Below are positions 40,995-53,639 of a DNA stretch of 64,000 bases, one piece after another; the first letter of the stretch is position 1, and each line of letters opens with the position of its first letter. The stretch comes from Apostichopus japonicus (Eukaryota; Echinodermata; Holothuroidea; Aspidochirotida; Stichopodidae): the NCBI RefSeq assembly GCF_037975245.1, contig NC_092562.1, positions 6,478,501-6,542,500 of the forward strand. The letters are read 5' to 3'. The notes under the pieces were generated by a model. It saw nothing but the letters and a program-made list of their open reading frames with translations. It searched no databases and was not told the origin of the DNA. Both the position numbers and the translations under genes were made by a program.

Positions 40995-42030
40995 GAAATA
41001 TGTATAAAAACTCAAAGAAATTTGTTGCTCTTCTGCTTTTATCATATTAATCGTTTTATATCAGTTTGTTAAGATTAAGGTTTACTATACCCAGACATCA
41101 GAACTGCAGTGTGGTTTCGATGATGCTATATGCATAATCTTATATGAATGTGACACACTAGACATACTATGTTTACCAAAATGACAGATAATCGCGTCAT
41201 TGTGGATTTTTTTTTCTGCAGATCAACTTTAAAGGGGTCTTGTGTCATTAACTTATGAATTTTAATATCGCGAAACTCGGAATAAAGCGTTTAGCCTACA
41301 ACTTGTTAAAGTTTGTTTATTAGGCTATGGTAATTTAATGCTCTTATATGTAAACTTCAGATGGGGATGTCCCTTGTTTATTGTTAGTATAGTCTACTTG
41401 GGTCGCTAGTACTATACTTTAATGTATAGGGGTTGTCTGCGCATAACCAATCCGTCGTGATATCGATGTTGAGTAAACTTTTTTAATTGGTTGAGAAATT
41501 AATATATGAACCCGACTTATTTATGAATGCCTTTAAAACACATTACGTACTTCGTAAGCTTAACTGTTCCTTGTAATAAATTGTTATTTTAGATTTTTAA
41601 TATGCTTTCGCTTTATGTTTATAAATGCGCCATGAAGTTTGTGAACAATCTCCGCACATGAAAACTTCCCGTACAAAATGCAGATAGCGAACCATTTTAC
41701 ATAGTTAATTCGCATACGTAAACGGTACCTGGTCATTTCCCCCAACGTATCTACATCCAAACCTGAAGTTTTTATTTGGCACTGAATCTCGCCAATTGCG
41801 AAATACGACGGTAACTTCAACAACGGAAGCAAAAATATACCGTAGGCCTAATTCAATTATTCACATCGGTATTGTTCACTCCAATAGCAACGTCGTATGT
41901 ACAAAGAGAATACCTTTGTACGCAACGACGTATGTAGTGAGCGACACAGTATATAGCTATAGGCAATATGTTCACTTCTGAATTCGGATTCTACGGATGC
42001 CCATTAGCTAGTTACGGTAAATACGGTAGC
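40993..42030. other. Intergenic, no gene seen
   Basis: Only chance ORFs. No splice-bounded protein-like segment was found. Confidence 0.45.
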
Positions 42031-42039
42031 TTATATAAC

Positions 42040-42415
42040 AAGGTTTCCACAATTTGGCGTCTGGTGACTCCAAATCACCTTTCACTTCCATAAAAAACGA
42101 TATGCTTCTTGAACTGAACGTGTTACAACTATATCTCCACAAAAAATAGGCTCCTTCTTCCTTATGTGGTACTCCTTCACTTGAAATACGAGATTGATCC
42201 AAGCTTTCCTTGTTGAGATATCGTGTTTAAAGGGTTTCACATTCTGACCCCTAGTGACCTCCAAATGACATTTGACCTCCACTAAAAACAATAGTCTCCT
42301 TCTCCTAAATGTGGTTATCTCGTACACACGAAGTATGAGCTTGGTCCAAGCTTCCCTTCTTGAGATATCGTGTTTACAAGGTTTTCACAATTTGACTCCT
42401 GGTGACATCGAAACC
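42040..42415. repeat. ~147-bp repeat family, cluster 1
   Basis: About 2.5 units with TTGAGATATCGTGTTTA, AAGGTTTTCACAATTTGAC, TCTGGTGAC and GATTGATCCAAGCTT-like words. The same family recurs at 42850-43025 and 44700-45120. Confidence 0.75.
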
Positions 42416-42849
42416 AAAAAGGGTAAATGGTAATTGTTTGAAACCCATTACCAGCAAACAGACGAAGGCTGTTACGTTATTGACACGATTTAGTTTACAT
42501 TGGTTCGAGGAACTCATTTTAGCTCTATCTGTTCTTTATAAGGCATTATCATCTTTGTACTTCGTATTTGATATGTAGTGATATTTTTTACTGAAGCTTC
42601 AAGTTAAAAGAAGGGTAACTTCTCATTGTATTCTATAACTAAAATGCAAAATGCATTTGAAGTTTCGATGACTTCCGTGCACCATACTTCTGGTTGTTAG
42701 TATAATAACCAGAACTCGCTGTTACAATAACACTATGGCATGATAACACAGGCCAGTCTACTGTACGTGGCTATACACGCCTCCACCAAAACAATAGGGA
42801 TACTGTACTCAATGTTATAAATCCACACACCAAGCATTAGAGGTGTCCA

Positions 42850-43025
42850 CGATTTCCATCGTTTGATATCATGTAAAAAGTGTTTTCCAAGTTTGACCTC
42901 TGGTGACCTCAAAGGAAATTTGACCTCACAAGCAACATGATTCTTGTACTCTATATAGCAAATCTATATACCATGTATGAAAATATTCATGATTTCTACC
43001 ATGAGAAATCATGTTTGCAAGATGT
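42850..43025. repeat. ~147-bp repeat family, cluster 2
   Basis: About one diverged unit: GTTTTCCAAGTTTGACCTCT, GGTGACCTCAAAGG, and AGAAATCATGTTTGCAAGA at its end. Confidence 0.6.
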
Positions 43026-43715
43026 TCAGGCCTCAAAAATATTTTGAAAAGTACTCGCTATTAGGCGACCGTGACTAAAAATCTACTCGCCAAATTTCGC
43101 TCGCCACTAGGCCTATGATTGCTGTTCAAGTCTCCATAATACAACCTACAACATCAATACTTTTTGTGAAGAAAGATTATGCACTTGGGCAGATGCGTTG
43201 TGCTACGTAATTGCACATTGGACAATTATGTTTCTGTGCAGTATGAAATTTAACCTTATTCCACCAAAAGTAAGTAATGATCAAAGTAAACCATGACTCA
43301 GAATCATAAATAGGCAGCTATGCCTACTGCAGTATCTCAAACAATTAATCATTAATCATCTGCAAACTAGTATACCTACGAAGATAGCTTGGCTTCTGTT
43401 ACATGAGGGCTCCTCTAATTTACTAGGCATATACTATACAGAAACTGGGTGTGCGGGAGTCCTAAGCATATACAGTACCTCACTGCTACTTTGAACCGCT
43501 GCTCGATTAGAGCGACTTCGTAAATTTTCCCAATTATTTATTTTTCCTTTTAGCTGCAGATTGATGCGCAAAAAATATCGCTATTACTCCATTACACTGC
43601 CTAAAATCAAAGCGATCTTCTACGCAACGAAAAGCAACAACAGCAAACTTGTCTCAAACTCCTTAAATTGTTCTATACTTTGCGAATTATGACTGATAGC
43701 CAGTAGGAAAATGCC

Positions 43716-44060
43716 TTAAAGGAAGTGAAGATTCGCGCACGAAGCAACGTTTGATGCCGGTAATCTGACCTTGTTTCGAATGAGGTGTAACAGAAGTGTT
43801 AGACAACACCATCGATCCCAGAAAATTAGACACTATGTATAGTGCACAGTCAATACATGCAGCTACGGTCAATACCCATGCACAACACAGTGTACATAGC
43901 AGCGATGGACATCTCAGGTCCAGATAAAAGATAACAAGGTATCACGTTTCATTACTTTCTGCATTTTGTAGCGACAAAAAACCAATTTAACTTGCAAGCA
44001 ACAGAAAATTAACTTTTCAGAGGGCGGCACTCGGTTTGGGGCGAGTCTTCAATGCCTTTA
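43716..44060. mobile_element. TTAA-bounded MITE, copy 2
   Basis: Sister of 26009-26379. Left end TTAAAGGAAGTGAAGATTCG; right end GGCGAGTCTTCAATGCCTTTA, so the right TTAA has decayed to TTTA. The interior words match in order, with a deletion relative to copy 1 after CATCGATCCCA. Confidence 0.72.
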
Positions 44061-44699
44061 GAAATAATTAAGGAGATGTTTTGCCATCTTAAGTTGATTT
44101 GTATTCTGACTGGTATTCTTCACGTTGTTGTGTTAACAAACTCTATTCTACCCAACCGTTGCTGGCCTAGACAACATAAAATTGCTCACAGGCCTAGCCA
44201 GGTCACATGATCATAAACGTGACGAAAGTCGAACGTTACTTTTAAGACCTAGCTATGCAGAAACTGATGGAAGAGACTACACAAATTGAGATCAACAGCT
44301 GATCCAGACAAAGCTCGTGAACTCACTGCCAAACTAAGACCGTTTTACACAATTATTTCGCATTGAGATTGGTCATAGTAATAAATCTAACTAGACGAAC
44401 TGTTAAGTTTCATAAACGCTGCCTGGTCACAACGAAACTGCATCCAACCTGAAATAACTAAAACGAATAACGGCCAATAGAACCGCTCTACTACCAAAAA
44501 AGTACACATTTTTGCACGCAATGTAAGGCTTCCGAGCGGCACGTTGAAGCCAAAGCAAATATGTTCGAGTTTTCAGTTTTGAGTTTTGGATTCTGCAGAT
44601 GCCCATAAGCTCATTTTCAATTGCCAATGGCCTCCTATTCGTATGAGGCGCGTAACGCACATGTTATCTGACAGGCTGGTCGGTGGGAGATACGGTAGC

Positions 44700-45120
44700 T
44701 TATAAACAAGGTTTCCGCAATTTGGCGTCTGGTGACTCAAAATCCCCTTTAACCTCAATACAATCTTATACTGAACGTGTACCAACTACATACTAAATAT
44801 GAAATTCATCCAACCTTCCCTTCTTGAGTTATCGTGTTTACAAAGTTTTAACAATTTGACCTCTAGTGACCCCAAATGGAAATGGACACCTCCACCAAAA
44901 ACAATAGGGATCTTGAACTCACATATTAATCCTTCACACGAAATACGAGATTGATCCAAGCTTGCTTTCTTGAGATAACGTGTTGACAAGGTTTACAAAA
45001 TTTGACCCCTGGTGACCCCAAATGACTTTGACCTCCATACAAAACTAAAAGCTTTTGCTCCTAAATGTGGTCCTTCTACTAAAGAAATATGAGATTGGTC
45101 CAAGCTTCCCTTCTTTAGAA
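44700..45120. repeat. ~147-bp repeat family, cluster 3
   Basis: About three units, starting AACAAGGTTTCCGCAATTTG, with TTGAGTTATCGTGTTTACAA and GAGATTGATCCAAGCTTGCT. Near-identical in opening to cluster 1 (AACAAGGTTTCCACAATTTG). Confidence 0.75.
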
Positions 45121-45323
45121 GCACCCAGTCCTCACGTGACAGTATTTCTCAAGAAAACCGTTTTGCACACAGTTTAGTATCTCGAGAGATGTTATCATGT
45201 ATGATACTACCCAATGGATGACGTATCTTGTAGACATGGGAAACCCCGCGAACTTTTGAGGTATTACTCGTACGGCGGTACGGAGGTTGTACACAAACCA
45301 TATCGTGTGTAAACAACCAGGTA
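45121..45323 (+). promoter_or_regulatory. Possible promoter and 5' UTR exon of a weak + strand locus
   Basis: Contains an E-box palindrome TCACGTGA (45133) and a stretch less AT-rich than its surroundings, ending in a good donor AACAACCAG|GTAAGC (45320). It would feed the candidate exons at 47-52 kb. Inference only. Confidence 0.25.
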
Positions 45324-45614
45324 AGCAACAGGCCTGATATTTTGGCCATGATAAAATTTGAATTTATAGAGCTTTTCAATATAGTTCCATCACTTTTATT
45401 GAAAATTAATAACTAAGGTAGAATTCATTTAGGAAACTGAAGAGCAAAGTACGTAAATGTAAAAAGAAAGTAATTACTATAATAAGTAATACTAGGCTAG
45501 GCTAGTTTAACTAAGTTAAGGCCTAGGCCCTAGGCCTACATTACATTTACAGCCCAGCCTATATGCCGGCTATGTGAGCTACTTCTATTATTTAAGTAGA
45601 TACTAAGCCTGCGA

Positions 45615-45692
45615 ATAATAGTTTAAAGACCTAAGGATAGCAAAGGACCCCTTATTACGTAGCTTATTTGAAACCCTATCCGTGTTAGATCA
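45615..45692 (+). repeat. Short shared segment, copy 1
   Basis: Shares AAGGAT, AGCTTA and then TGAAACCCTATCCGTGTTAG (20 bp identical) with 54465-54530, same strand. Confidence 0.6.
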
Positions 45693-47220
45693 TGAAGGAA
45701 CATCGGGTAATTCATGCCTTCTGTTTTCGATAAGTGTTCAACAGATGTCAGTATAGGGCCTAGCATAACTTCATAATGTAAATTGTACTTCAGCCATATA
45801 TAGGCTATCTATTCTGACTGTAATGACCAATTTTAGTCTGTGCTAATATTACTGCTATAGCAGCATTATATCCCAATTATAGGTCATGCACTAGCCTTAC
45901 TGGCAAAGTGCAACAGCTATAGCATGGCGAGAATAAGTCCATTAACCATAGGTTGCATTTTTCAGCTCTCTTGACCTCAACTTACTGAAACTTTATGTCT
46001 TCTGCAAACAGACTGGTTAGTTTGGAAGAGTTGATTTGTTCACACCTTGCCATGTCTGCCTTAATCTGATAGTGATTTGGCTACTAGCTGTGTGAAGAGT
46101 TGCATAATAGATGAATATAGGCAGCTCAACTAAGGTGCGAAAAGATGGGACTGATTACTCAGCTAACCAACTGGAAAAAACCTGCCATTCAGTACAAACG
46201 GCGGGTTTTTGGATGCAACCTATAGCTAATGGACACTTTCGTGGCATGGGCCTTTAGAGCCATATGACTCAACCCAAGTCTTTTAAATACTCTAGGCCTA
46301 GAGGTCCTATAGAGTAAGACTAGGAATAATGGACGAGGCACATGCATATGGATTGGGCACTGATCTTCATAAACTTTGATGCAAGTTCATAGATGTTCAG
46401 GAAGGGGAACCCCTTTGGTTGGAGTGTCTTCTCACAACCAGGAAAGTGGCTCGGGCCTACTGTAGACAGATTGTGGCATAGTATCTTCCCTGATTGTTAA
46501 ATTAATACGAACTTGTGCAACATTTACATTGCTCAAACCAATAAAAGAGCTGGTGAATCTGAAGGAAAAGATTGGATTGTATTTTGATTATTTTCAGGTT
46601 TTACATCATTCAATTTGAAAAGAAAAAAAGCCAGAACCTATATTGACATTTAATGAACATGTGATGCCAGTATGTTCTAAGACTATGCCATCTGTATATT
46701 GTAGCTCAAATTGGCCAGTTTTCTTTAGCTAGGTCTGCATTAAGTAATAGACCTATTCGTAAACTATAGTTCCAGTTGTGCAGTACAGCTGGTCTGTTCC
46801 AGCCTGATGGATTTGTGAGCAGAAACAGAATTTGAAGCACTGCAGTCATCTTCTTGTCCAATCACTATTCATCATTATTTCTGAATGCATTGCATGACTA
46901 CCTCAACTATTGTGTCCTGTTTATTTTGTGTATCAAATCAATGACAGTTAATCATACTTAAGCTCTGTGTATATCTTAGAAATAAAATGACCCCAAAATA
47001 TTTTTCCTTCTGTTCCAACAAAACAAACAGTTAACATACATTAAAGGAAGCTTATGGTTTCCTAGGCCTACACGCTTTATAAGATTTCAGTGTTTCCAAA
47101 ACATATTAACATTGTGAGTACTGAAAAAGTAGAAAGAAAGGAATATTGATTTTAAACAAATGTCATTATTGATGGGTAAAATTAGAGAGCTTTAATTTTG
47201 TTGACATTACAGAATCAATT

Positions 47221-47529
47221 GTGAAATATTTCAACCACAAAATTGTGAAATACAGTCATTTTATCAAGTTCTTTAAACTTATTGAACAATTGGGTACCGT
47301 TGTTTTAAAGGTTGAATTTATTTTGTCCCCTTCTTCATTTACATTTATTGAAGAGTTTAAACACCTTACCAGAAGCAAGAGACTTCAGAGATTTGGAAAG
47401 AGCTGGAGGACCTTAGGTAAGGATCAGAGGGCGCTGTTTAGAGCCAGGGCCAGAAGCCTCCCAATACCCACATACCAGAAATGGAGGAAGAAAGAATGGA
47501 CGCAGACCACATAAAACATACTATCAATG
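47221..47529 (+). other. Possible exon(s), HMG-box-like or basic ORF
   Basis: One frame (to TAA at 47514) ends KHLTRSKRLQRFGKSWRTLG then KDQRALFRARARS, faintly like helices of an HMG box. A second frame opens with ATG 47481 in good context, MEEERMDADHIKHTIN, and runs to a donor AATG|GTAAAT at 47529. They cannot both be coding here. The downstream candidate exon does not join either in an open phase, so an exon is missing or this is transposon debris. Confidence 0.25.
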
Positions 47530-48588
47530 GTAAATATTCATGCTTTCAATATGCCAAAAAATTCTTGATTTTAATATGAGAAATCCTATCCCATTGCCAT
47601 AAACTACTGATTTGTACTTCAAACTGTGTTTGCTTTAGAAATGAAATGTGTCCTAGGTATAGTGTCAGCAGCTGTAGTGTTAGCTGTACTATCATTGCAC
47701 TCCCTATAAAAACGTTATCAGTACATCCCTGTACTGTGTCCAATGCACCAAAAATGTTGGTGAAAATGTGATAATTCAAAGTTAGCCAATCAAGTTCCAA
47801 ACAATTGTTGTTTCATTTCACATTACCATTTTACCTATTATACAGTACCCTTCAAAAAATCCATATAAGCAATGCAACTGTGTCACGTAATATGTTATAT
47901 TTGTGGCTTGTACAGTTGTTGGATAACTTCAAGTATTTAACACCTTGGCACTGAATGTGGGATACAATACATTCAACTTGCTTTAAGTTTTAGCCAAATG
48001 GGAAAATGTACGACTACATTCTAATATGTATGCATGCAGAGGAAAATATTGCATCTTGACACAGATAATGTCAGACAGGTCTATTTACATACTGTACTGT
48101 ACATGACATAAAATTTAAATATAAGGTCAGATAAGAATTCAAGATAAAATTCGCTTAGTTCATTGGCTTTGTTTATCAACGTACAATGTATATCAACGTA
48201 CTCAACAAGCATCATACAGCCTATTGGCTAGCCTTTCTCCACAGTCAGCTGGCAGATGTGTTATTGGATAGGTTATTATAATTACTGTATAATTAAGCAT
48301 AGTAGTAACATGTTAACAGGATACTTTTTAATCTGAGCTCTGCTTCCTGATCAAAATGAAAAGAAAATTATGGTAATTATTAGTCATGCAAGTATGACAA
48401 ATGCATTTCATGGAAGTCTTACCAAAGAAACTTTGGTGGGCTCATCCTACTGTATGAAGCACTTTGCCTTTTACTTTCCCTGTCATATTACTTGCAATAT
48501 TTGTGCAGAAATTCCTAAAGTTATAAATCTCATGAGATGTAACATAAATTGAACATTATCAGATATCAATTATTTTATTGAACTACAG

Positions 48589-48741
48589 ATTGACAAACTA
48601 AAAGAAATATACCAACCACTGAGGGATATTTGGTCCTGAGTACCGGAAGTGAGATGATGTCCTACGGAACATCAAAAGGAACAATGTTCCTTAACGAGTA
48701 CCCTGGACTGGCCAAAGAGTCATTCAGAGCTTTCCTTAATT
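48589..48741 (+). other. Probable coding exon of unknown protein
   Basis: Between an acceptor TTTTATTGAACTACAG and a donor AATT|GTAAGT. Frame from 48594 gives 49 codons of protein-like sequence (EGYLVLSTGSEMMSYGTSKG, then TMFLNEYPGLAKESFRAFLN). In that frame a TGA sits just after the acceptor, so the true acceptor may be a few bases further in. No family recognised. Confidence 0.4.
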
Positions 48742-49770
48742 GTAAGTGATACATTGAGAAAGCATTTGGGGTAGCGAGAAAGTCCATCACTCACAATATT
48801 TGAAGGCTTGATAAGAGTACAGATGGACCAAGGTACACTATTGATATTGAACAAGGAAGAAAATTAACTTTGCAGTGTAACTGTTGGCATGTACACATGT
48901 AATTATACCAAATATAATTGGTACCATATTATGCCACCGAATTTAAATATTAAATGCAGTGAAATCCAAGAATCCACCTATTTGTACATAGTTATGCCGT
49001 TTGAAAGGACAGTCTTGGATCACCTATTTGCTTAAAACGTTGAATTTGAATGATTTTTAAACCTGATTTGTTTGAAACCATTCACTTTGGAATATGTTGG
49101 AATCTGGGTCATATCGCCAGTATGATAATGATATCATTTCATTAGTGCAGAATTATTTTTAAGTATGAATCCATTTATAAGTTTTAATTACTGATACCGG
49201 AAGTTTTCTTCCAGCTTTAATTGAACAGACTAAAGAATGAAGGTTTCCAAAACCATTCATTTTTGTGACAAGTTGTAATGCATTTCAAATATGTTACTCA
49301 AGACTACAAAGGTAAAAGTTATTGCATTGAGTTTCACCTAGTTTGTGAAGAGCTCATTTAGTATGTAACACCAGGTAGTCCAGTCAACTTAGTTAACAAG
49401 CAACCCCTCCAACCCCCCTCCCTTTCCATTTGACCCCACAGTATTGAAATGTAACCTGTTCTTGGAGAAGTTTTTCTTATTTTATGATTTTTTGGGTCTA
49501 TAGCAAATTTAATGTAATGCTGCATTGGCCCCAAATATGCTAGACTCTCAAATATGGTCACCTTTAGTCAAAATTCCTTAACTGTTTTTTTTACCACCCT
49601 TGATGAAATTTACCACACCGGGCATTCAGTCATCTTGTGTGTGCATGTAGAATGTCTGAGAACAATTTGGAAGTAAAGACCTCCAGAAAAGTACTTTTTA
49701 AAAGTTCTAGCAATTGTAGCATGCTATAATTTGGGGCCAATACAGACTACCTTTAAATTACAATTATTAA
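48742..49770. other. Intron or intergenic, nothing specific
   Basis: No protein-like ORF or repeat copy recognised. Confidence 0.4.
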
Positions 49771-49778
49771 AATTGACC

Positions 49779-50082
49779 GGTGCTGTGGCCGAATGGATAA
49801 AGGCGGTGGCATTTGAAGCAATGAGGCTTAGCAATCGGGAGGTTCGGGTTCGATTCCCGGCTGGGTCATATAAGGTGGGTTTTTCATCCAAGAGCAATCT
49901 ACGGTTTACCCATCTGAAATGACTTTCTAAATTGAAAAAATTCCAAATTTGAGTTAAAATGTTGAATTGGAAACAACTCGACGTTAAAGTTGTAATCCAT
50001 AAGCCCCTGTAGGTTTCTCCCATATTTGTGGTTGCTTAAGCGTCGTAAAAATAACTGCTGATTATTATCATTATTATTATTC
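49779..50082 (+). mobile_element. tRNA-derived SINE
   Basis: The head resembles a class II (Leu/Ser-type) tRNA: box A TGGCCGAATGG (49786-49796), an extra arm, and box B GGTTCGATTCC (49847-49857). It is followed by an unrelated body (CATCTGAAATGACTTTC, GTAATCCATAAGCCCCTG) and an (ATT)n-like tail to 50082. The 5' end lacks a clean acceptor stem match at the body junction, so it is a SINE rather than a tRNA gene. Confidence 0.82.
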
Positions 50083-51600
50083 AAAAACACAATACTGATT
50101 ATAGTACTTGGGAATTGTGCCATAATCATACCAATTTCCTAAAATATTACTTTGTTAGTTAAACCACAATACTTGCTATGAACTGGAGTTGTATGTCCAT
50201 ACATTAACCTCTGTCCTTGGTCACATATATAATTTCACAATTATTGAACTTAACGAGAAGGGTTGCTGCCTTACATGCATGTGTGGATGTGTTTCGAGAG
50301 AATTAAATTTTCATTAGTGACCTTGCAGCTGTTTCCTTAAACTATTTCCACATGTTTCTTGATTTTCTTTACCGACCAGGGTTTTCCATCCAGTGCTCTT
50401 GGAACAGAAAAGGTGACAATCAATGTCATACAACCAATTTTTAATGAGAAATATTGTAAGTTTCTTATGAGATTGTACAAACACTGTTAGAACATTCTTA
50501 TTTCTAAGTGATCTTGCCATTCATTTTCAACAAAATATGTTAATCAAATAACTGATAGTTTCAATTCTGAACAAAGAGAGTTACAGTGACATGTCAGTGG
50601 TATATATATGCTATATTGTTTTATACTCAAGTCATGTCTGTCACAAAATTATACATAATTAGACAGGTGTTTGCTCAGCTGGTGTCTTGTTTAGGTGTAC
50701 CACCTATGTTCTTGATGAATTCCTTAGAAAGGACACTGACTACTCCTAGGCTGCAGATGCAGTCTGCAGCCTAGAAAACATGATTTTTAATGCTTTTTAC
50801 ATATGACATCAGTGCATAAATGGACAGATGTACTTTAGGTTAATTACCTTATAAATAAAATGAGATATCACATTGTAAAATTAATTGTGTTTTTTGAAAT
50901 CACTTGCACATGGCTACAGCACACATTTTAATATGGCATGAAATGACATATCACATAATATGGAAACTTCATATTATTTTCTTTATGCAGGTTTTTTTTT
51001 TTTCTTCAACAGCAGGTTGTTGGTTAGGTGCGGCCCAATCAATTGTTTACTCCTTCTATCTGGCCCATTCATTCAAAAAGGTTGCCCACCCCTGTCATAG
51101 GCTATAATATGAGATTTTTCATTGGTTTCCTGTATGAAAATGTGGAGCCTATAAAATTGATTGCATTCAACAAGCTGGTGTTCAAGAGCACAGTATGTCA
51201 TTTTTTATGCATATCCACAATAATCCATATTCTAATAATATGCTAATGCTATGGAGTTTCATTGGGTTATAATTTTCGACACATTTGCAACAAACAAGTA
51301 CACAGCTTTGTTTCAGTAAGGTTTAAGTCTTATGATTAAGTAAGACTTATGGCCACCTCATGCTTTTACATTATTTCAATATCAAACAATAGTGCAACTA
51401 ATTAGCAAAAACAAATATTCATTCTTTGTTTTACATTGTATTCAAATATTTATGGGTGTTATGTATATCATCAATTTATTTAGAATTATTTCTTTAGTGT
51501 CAATGTTAACATAAAAGGAATGAAAATTAGTATGCATGGCCCTTGCAATGTGATGATTTCAGTACTTTACTTAAACAAAATTATTGAAAATTTGTATTTG
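50083..51600. other. No gene seen
   Basis: AT-rich. A 50983-51003 T run precedes AACAGCAGGTTGTTGG; nothing supports a gene. Confidence 0.4.
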
Positions 51601-51625
51601 TATTTCCATTTCTCCACCTGTGCAG

Positions 51626-51727
51626 ATCAACATGGACAACCGGACGGGTCCTATTGATTGTATTATCGTACCAGAGATATGTTTAAGGTCCATGGAAATT
51701 CAGCCACCAGTTTTAATTGTTCTATAA
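51626..51727 (+). other. Possible terminal coding exon of unknown protein
   Basis: After a good acceptor (TTTCTCCACCTGTGCAG) a frame reads INMDNRTGPIDCIIVPEICL, then RSMEIQPPVLIVL and TAA. If joined in phase 1 to the 48741 donor the frame changes and stops after about ten residues. The connection is unresolved and no family is recognised. Confidence 0.35.
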
Positions 51728-52298
51728 ATACGATATCTCAAGAAGAGGAGCATGGACAAATCTCATATTTATTAGGTAGATGTTAATTACAAGAAGCCTA
51801 TTGCTTTTGTGGAGGTCATTGGACATTTGGTTACTAGGGCTCAAATTAATGAAACCTTGTAAACACAGGTGTAATTTTATAGCTGCAGACAAAAATGTAT
51901 ACATTTACCTCAACAATTACCTACCTCAGCTACCTATCTTCTCCCCTGGCCACTTACTACATGTTAAGAGGCAGATTATTGGCTGACCAGAATTTTTCTT
52001 GCCATTTGATAATTGATTGATGCTACGTTTACCTTGCCAATCTGTCATCTATTATAGTGTAAAGGTATATTTTCCTTTAGGTATTTAGTATTGGTTTTCA
52101 TTTATACTGTTGTTACTATTATGTTTCAAAATTAACATCCATCCATTTTATACATATTATACATATGTTTTATACATACTTAATTGATTTATGGAGTAAA
52201 CAAATTATATATATTGAACATGTTGATCCTCCTGGACCTTTCTCAACAAATGTGCAGTACGACAGTGTCAGTTCATCGTCCATAAAGGGTCTCATTTC

Positions 52299-52923
52299 TT
52301 AAAGCAGCATTTTGAGTCCTTTTCTATGATTTTTCTCAACCTCACTTACTCCACTATGTCATAACGACATACATAACTAGCTTATCTATTTAAATCTTAC
52401 TTCAAATGGTGGCATAAAAGTCGAAAAATTGCAACTTTAAACTTTGTTTTTCACAAGATATTTCCGTTAGAACCCAAGAAACCTCGCCCATAATATGAAT
52501 ATTTAAACACTACGAACTTCATTGACCAATAGGTCTATGTAATACAACACCATTCTTTATTTGTGTACAGTCTATATGACAGTTGTACCAGGGAGCTCCA
52601 TACATCTCCCTGGTTGTACCAACACAAAGTCTTAAATCTATTTTTAGCAATGCCTCATAACTAAACCTGCATCTCTGATTGGTTGAATTCAAACTAGTGG
52701 GTTTTGGGGGAACTGTATGTGATTAATTTTAACTGTGGAATTTGTCGTGGACACTCTTCTCATTATCTGCAAATATCCTTAATTACTCGCCAATTAACGT
52801 TGTTGGCAGGGAAAAACTTGGCTAATATCTTAGTTTGCTGTTTTGTGATTGATATATGTAAAAAACTTGATAGACATGTCAAAAAAGTAGAAAACGGCGA
52901 CCAAACGCAAAATGCTGCTTTAA
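52299..52923. mobile_element. TTAA-bounded MITE, second family
   Basis: TTAA at both ends with perfect 12-bp terminal inverted repeats AGCAGCATTTTG / CAAAATGCTGCT. 625 bp, no transposase. It contains a hairpin at about 52583-52620 (GTACCAGGGAG ... CTCCCTGGTTGTAC). piggyBac-type mobilisation is inferred from the TTAA. Confidence 0.82.
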
Positions 52924-53639
52924 GGTGTTTGTTGGAAGATTATTTTCTTGCCATTTGATATGGGAGTGTGGTTACACACCTTGCCAATCTTTCATATTTA
53001 ATATTGCTCTTTCATACAGGTATGGAACTATATTCTTTTACATGGTTTCCTTATATTACAGCACAATTGAGGAGTACTGCCTGTTCTATAAATTTATGTT
53101 TATATCCAGAACTACCGTCCGATTTTAAATTCAGTGATATAAATACATATTATGCCCTTTGATGTATTATTGCAGCTCGATACTTTGCCAGACTTTCATA
53201 TTTGTTTTTATTACAAATTTATAAGATATCATTCAAACATATATTTATGAAACTCTCAGCATATTAAACAAAAGTTTATTTCACAATATGAATTGGTTGT
53301 CTCTGCCAACTTGCAGTTGTTTTTTCAGTGTTTGAGTTTCTCATTTATTATCACTATTAAATGCAAATGATGACCATCAATGGTCTGATATCCTGACTAA
53401 ACATGGTGAAGAATGTAGAGTGAAGACTGACTGTAATGGATGTTATAATGGAACAAAGCCCACAGACAATAAAAGTAACAATGTTGATACAATCCATTGT
53501 GAGGAACCAACTGCAGAATGATCAACGTTAACAATACTAATTTAATAAAATAGTATCGTGCGACAGATATATTTCAGGGGAAAAAAATAGTAGGTAATTA
53601 TTTAAGAAAAGAAAAATAAGGCTATGATTTACATATTCA

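Noticed and set aside
49779-49868. Functional tRNA gene
   Set aside because: Boxes A and B are good, but the sequence runs on into a long body and an (ATT)n tail, as in SINEs, and no clean acceptor stem plus terminator was seen.
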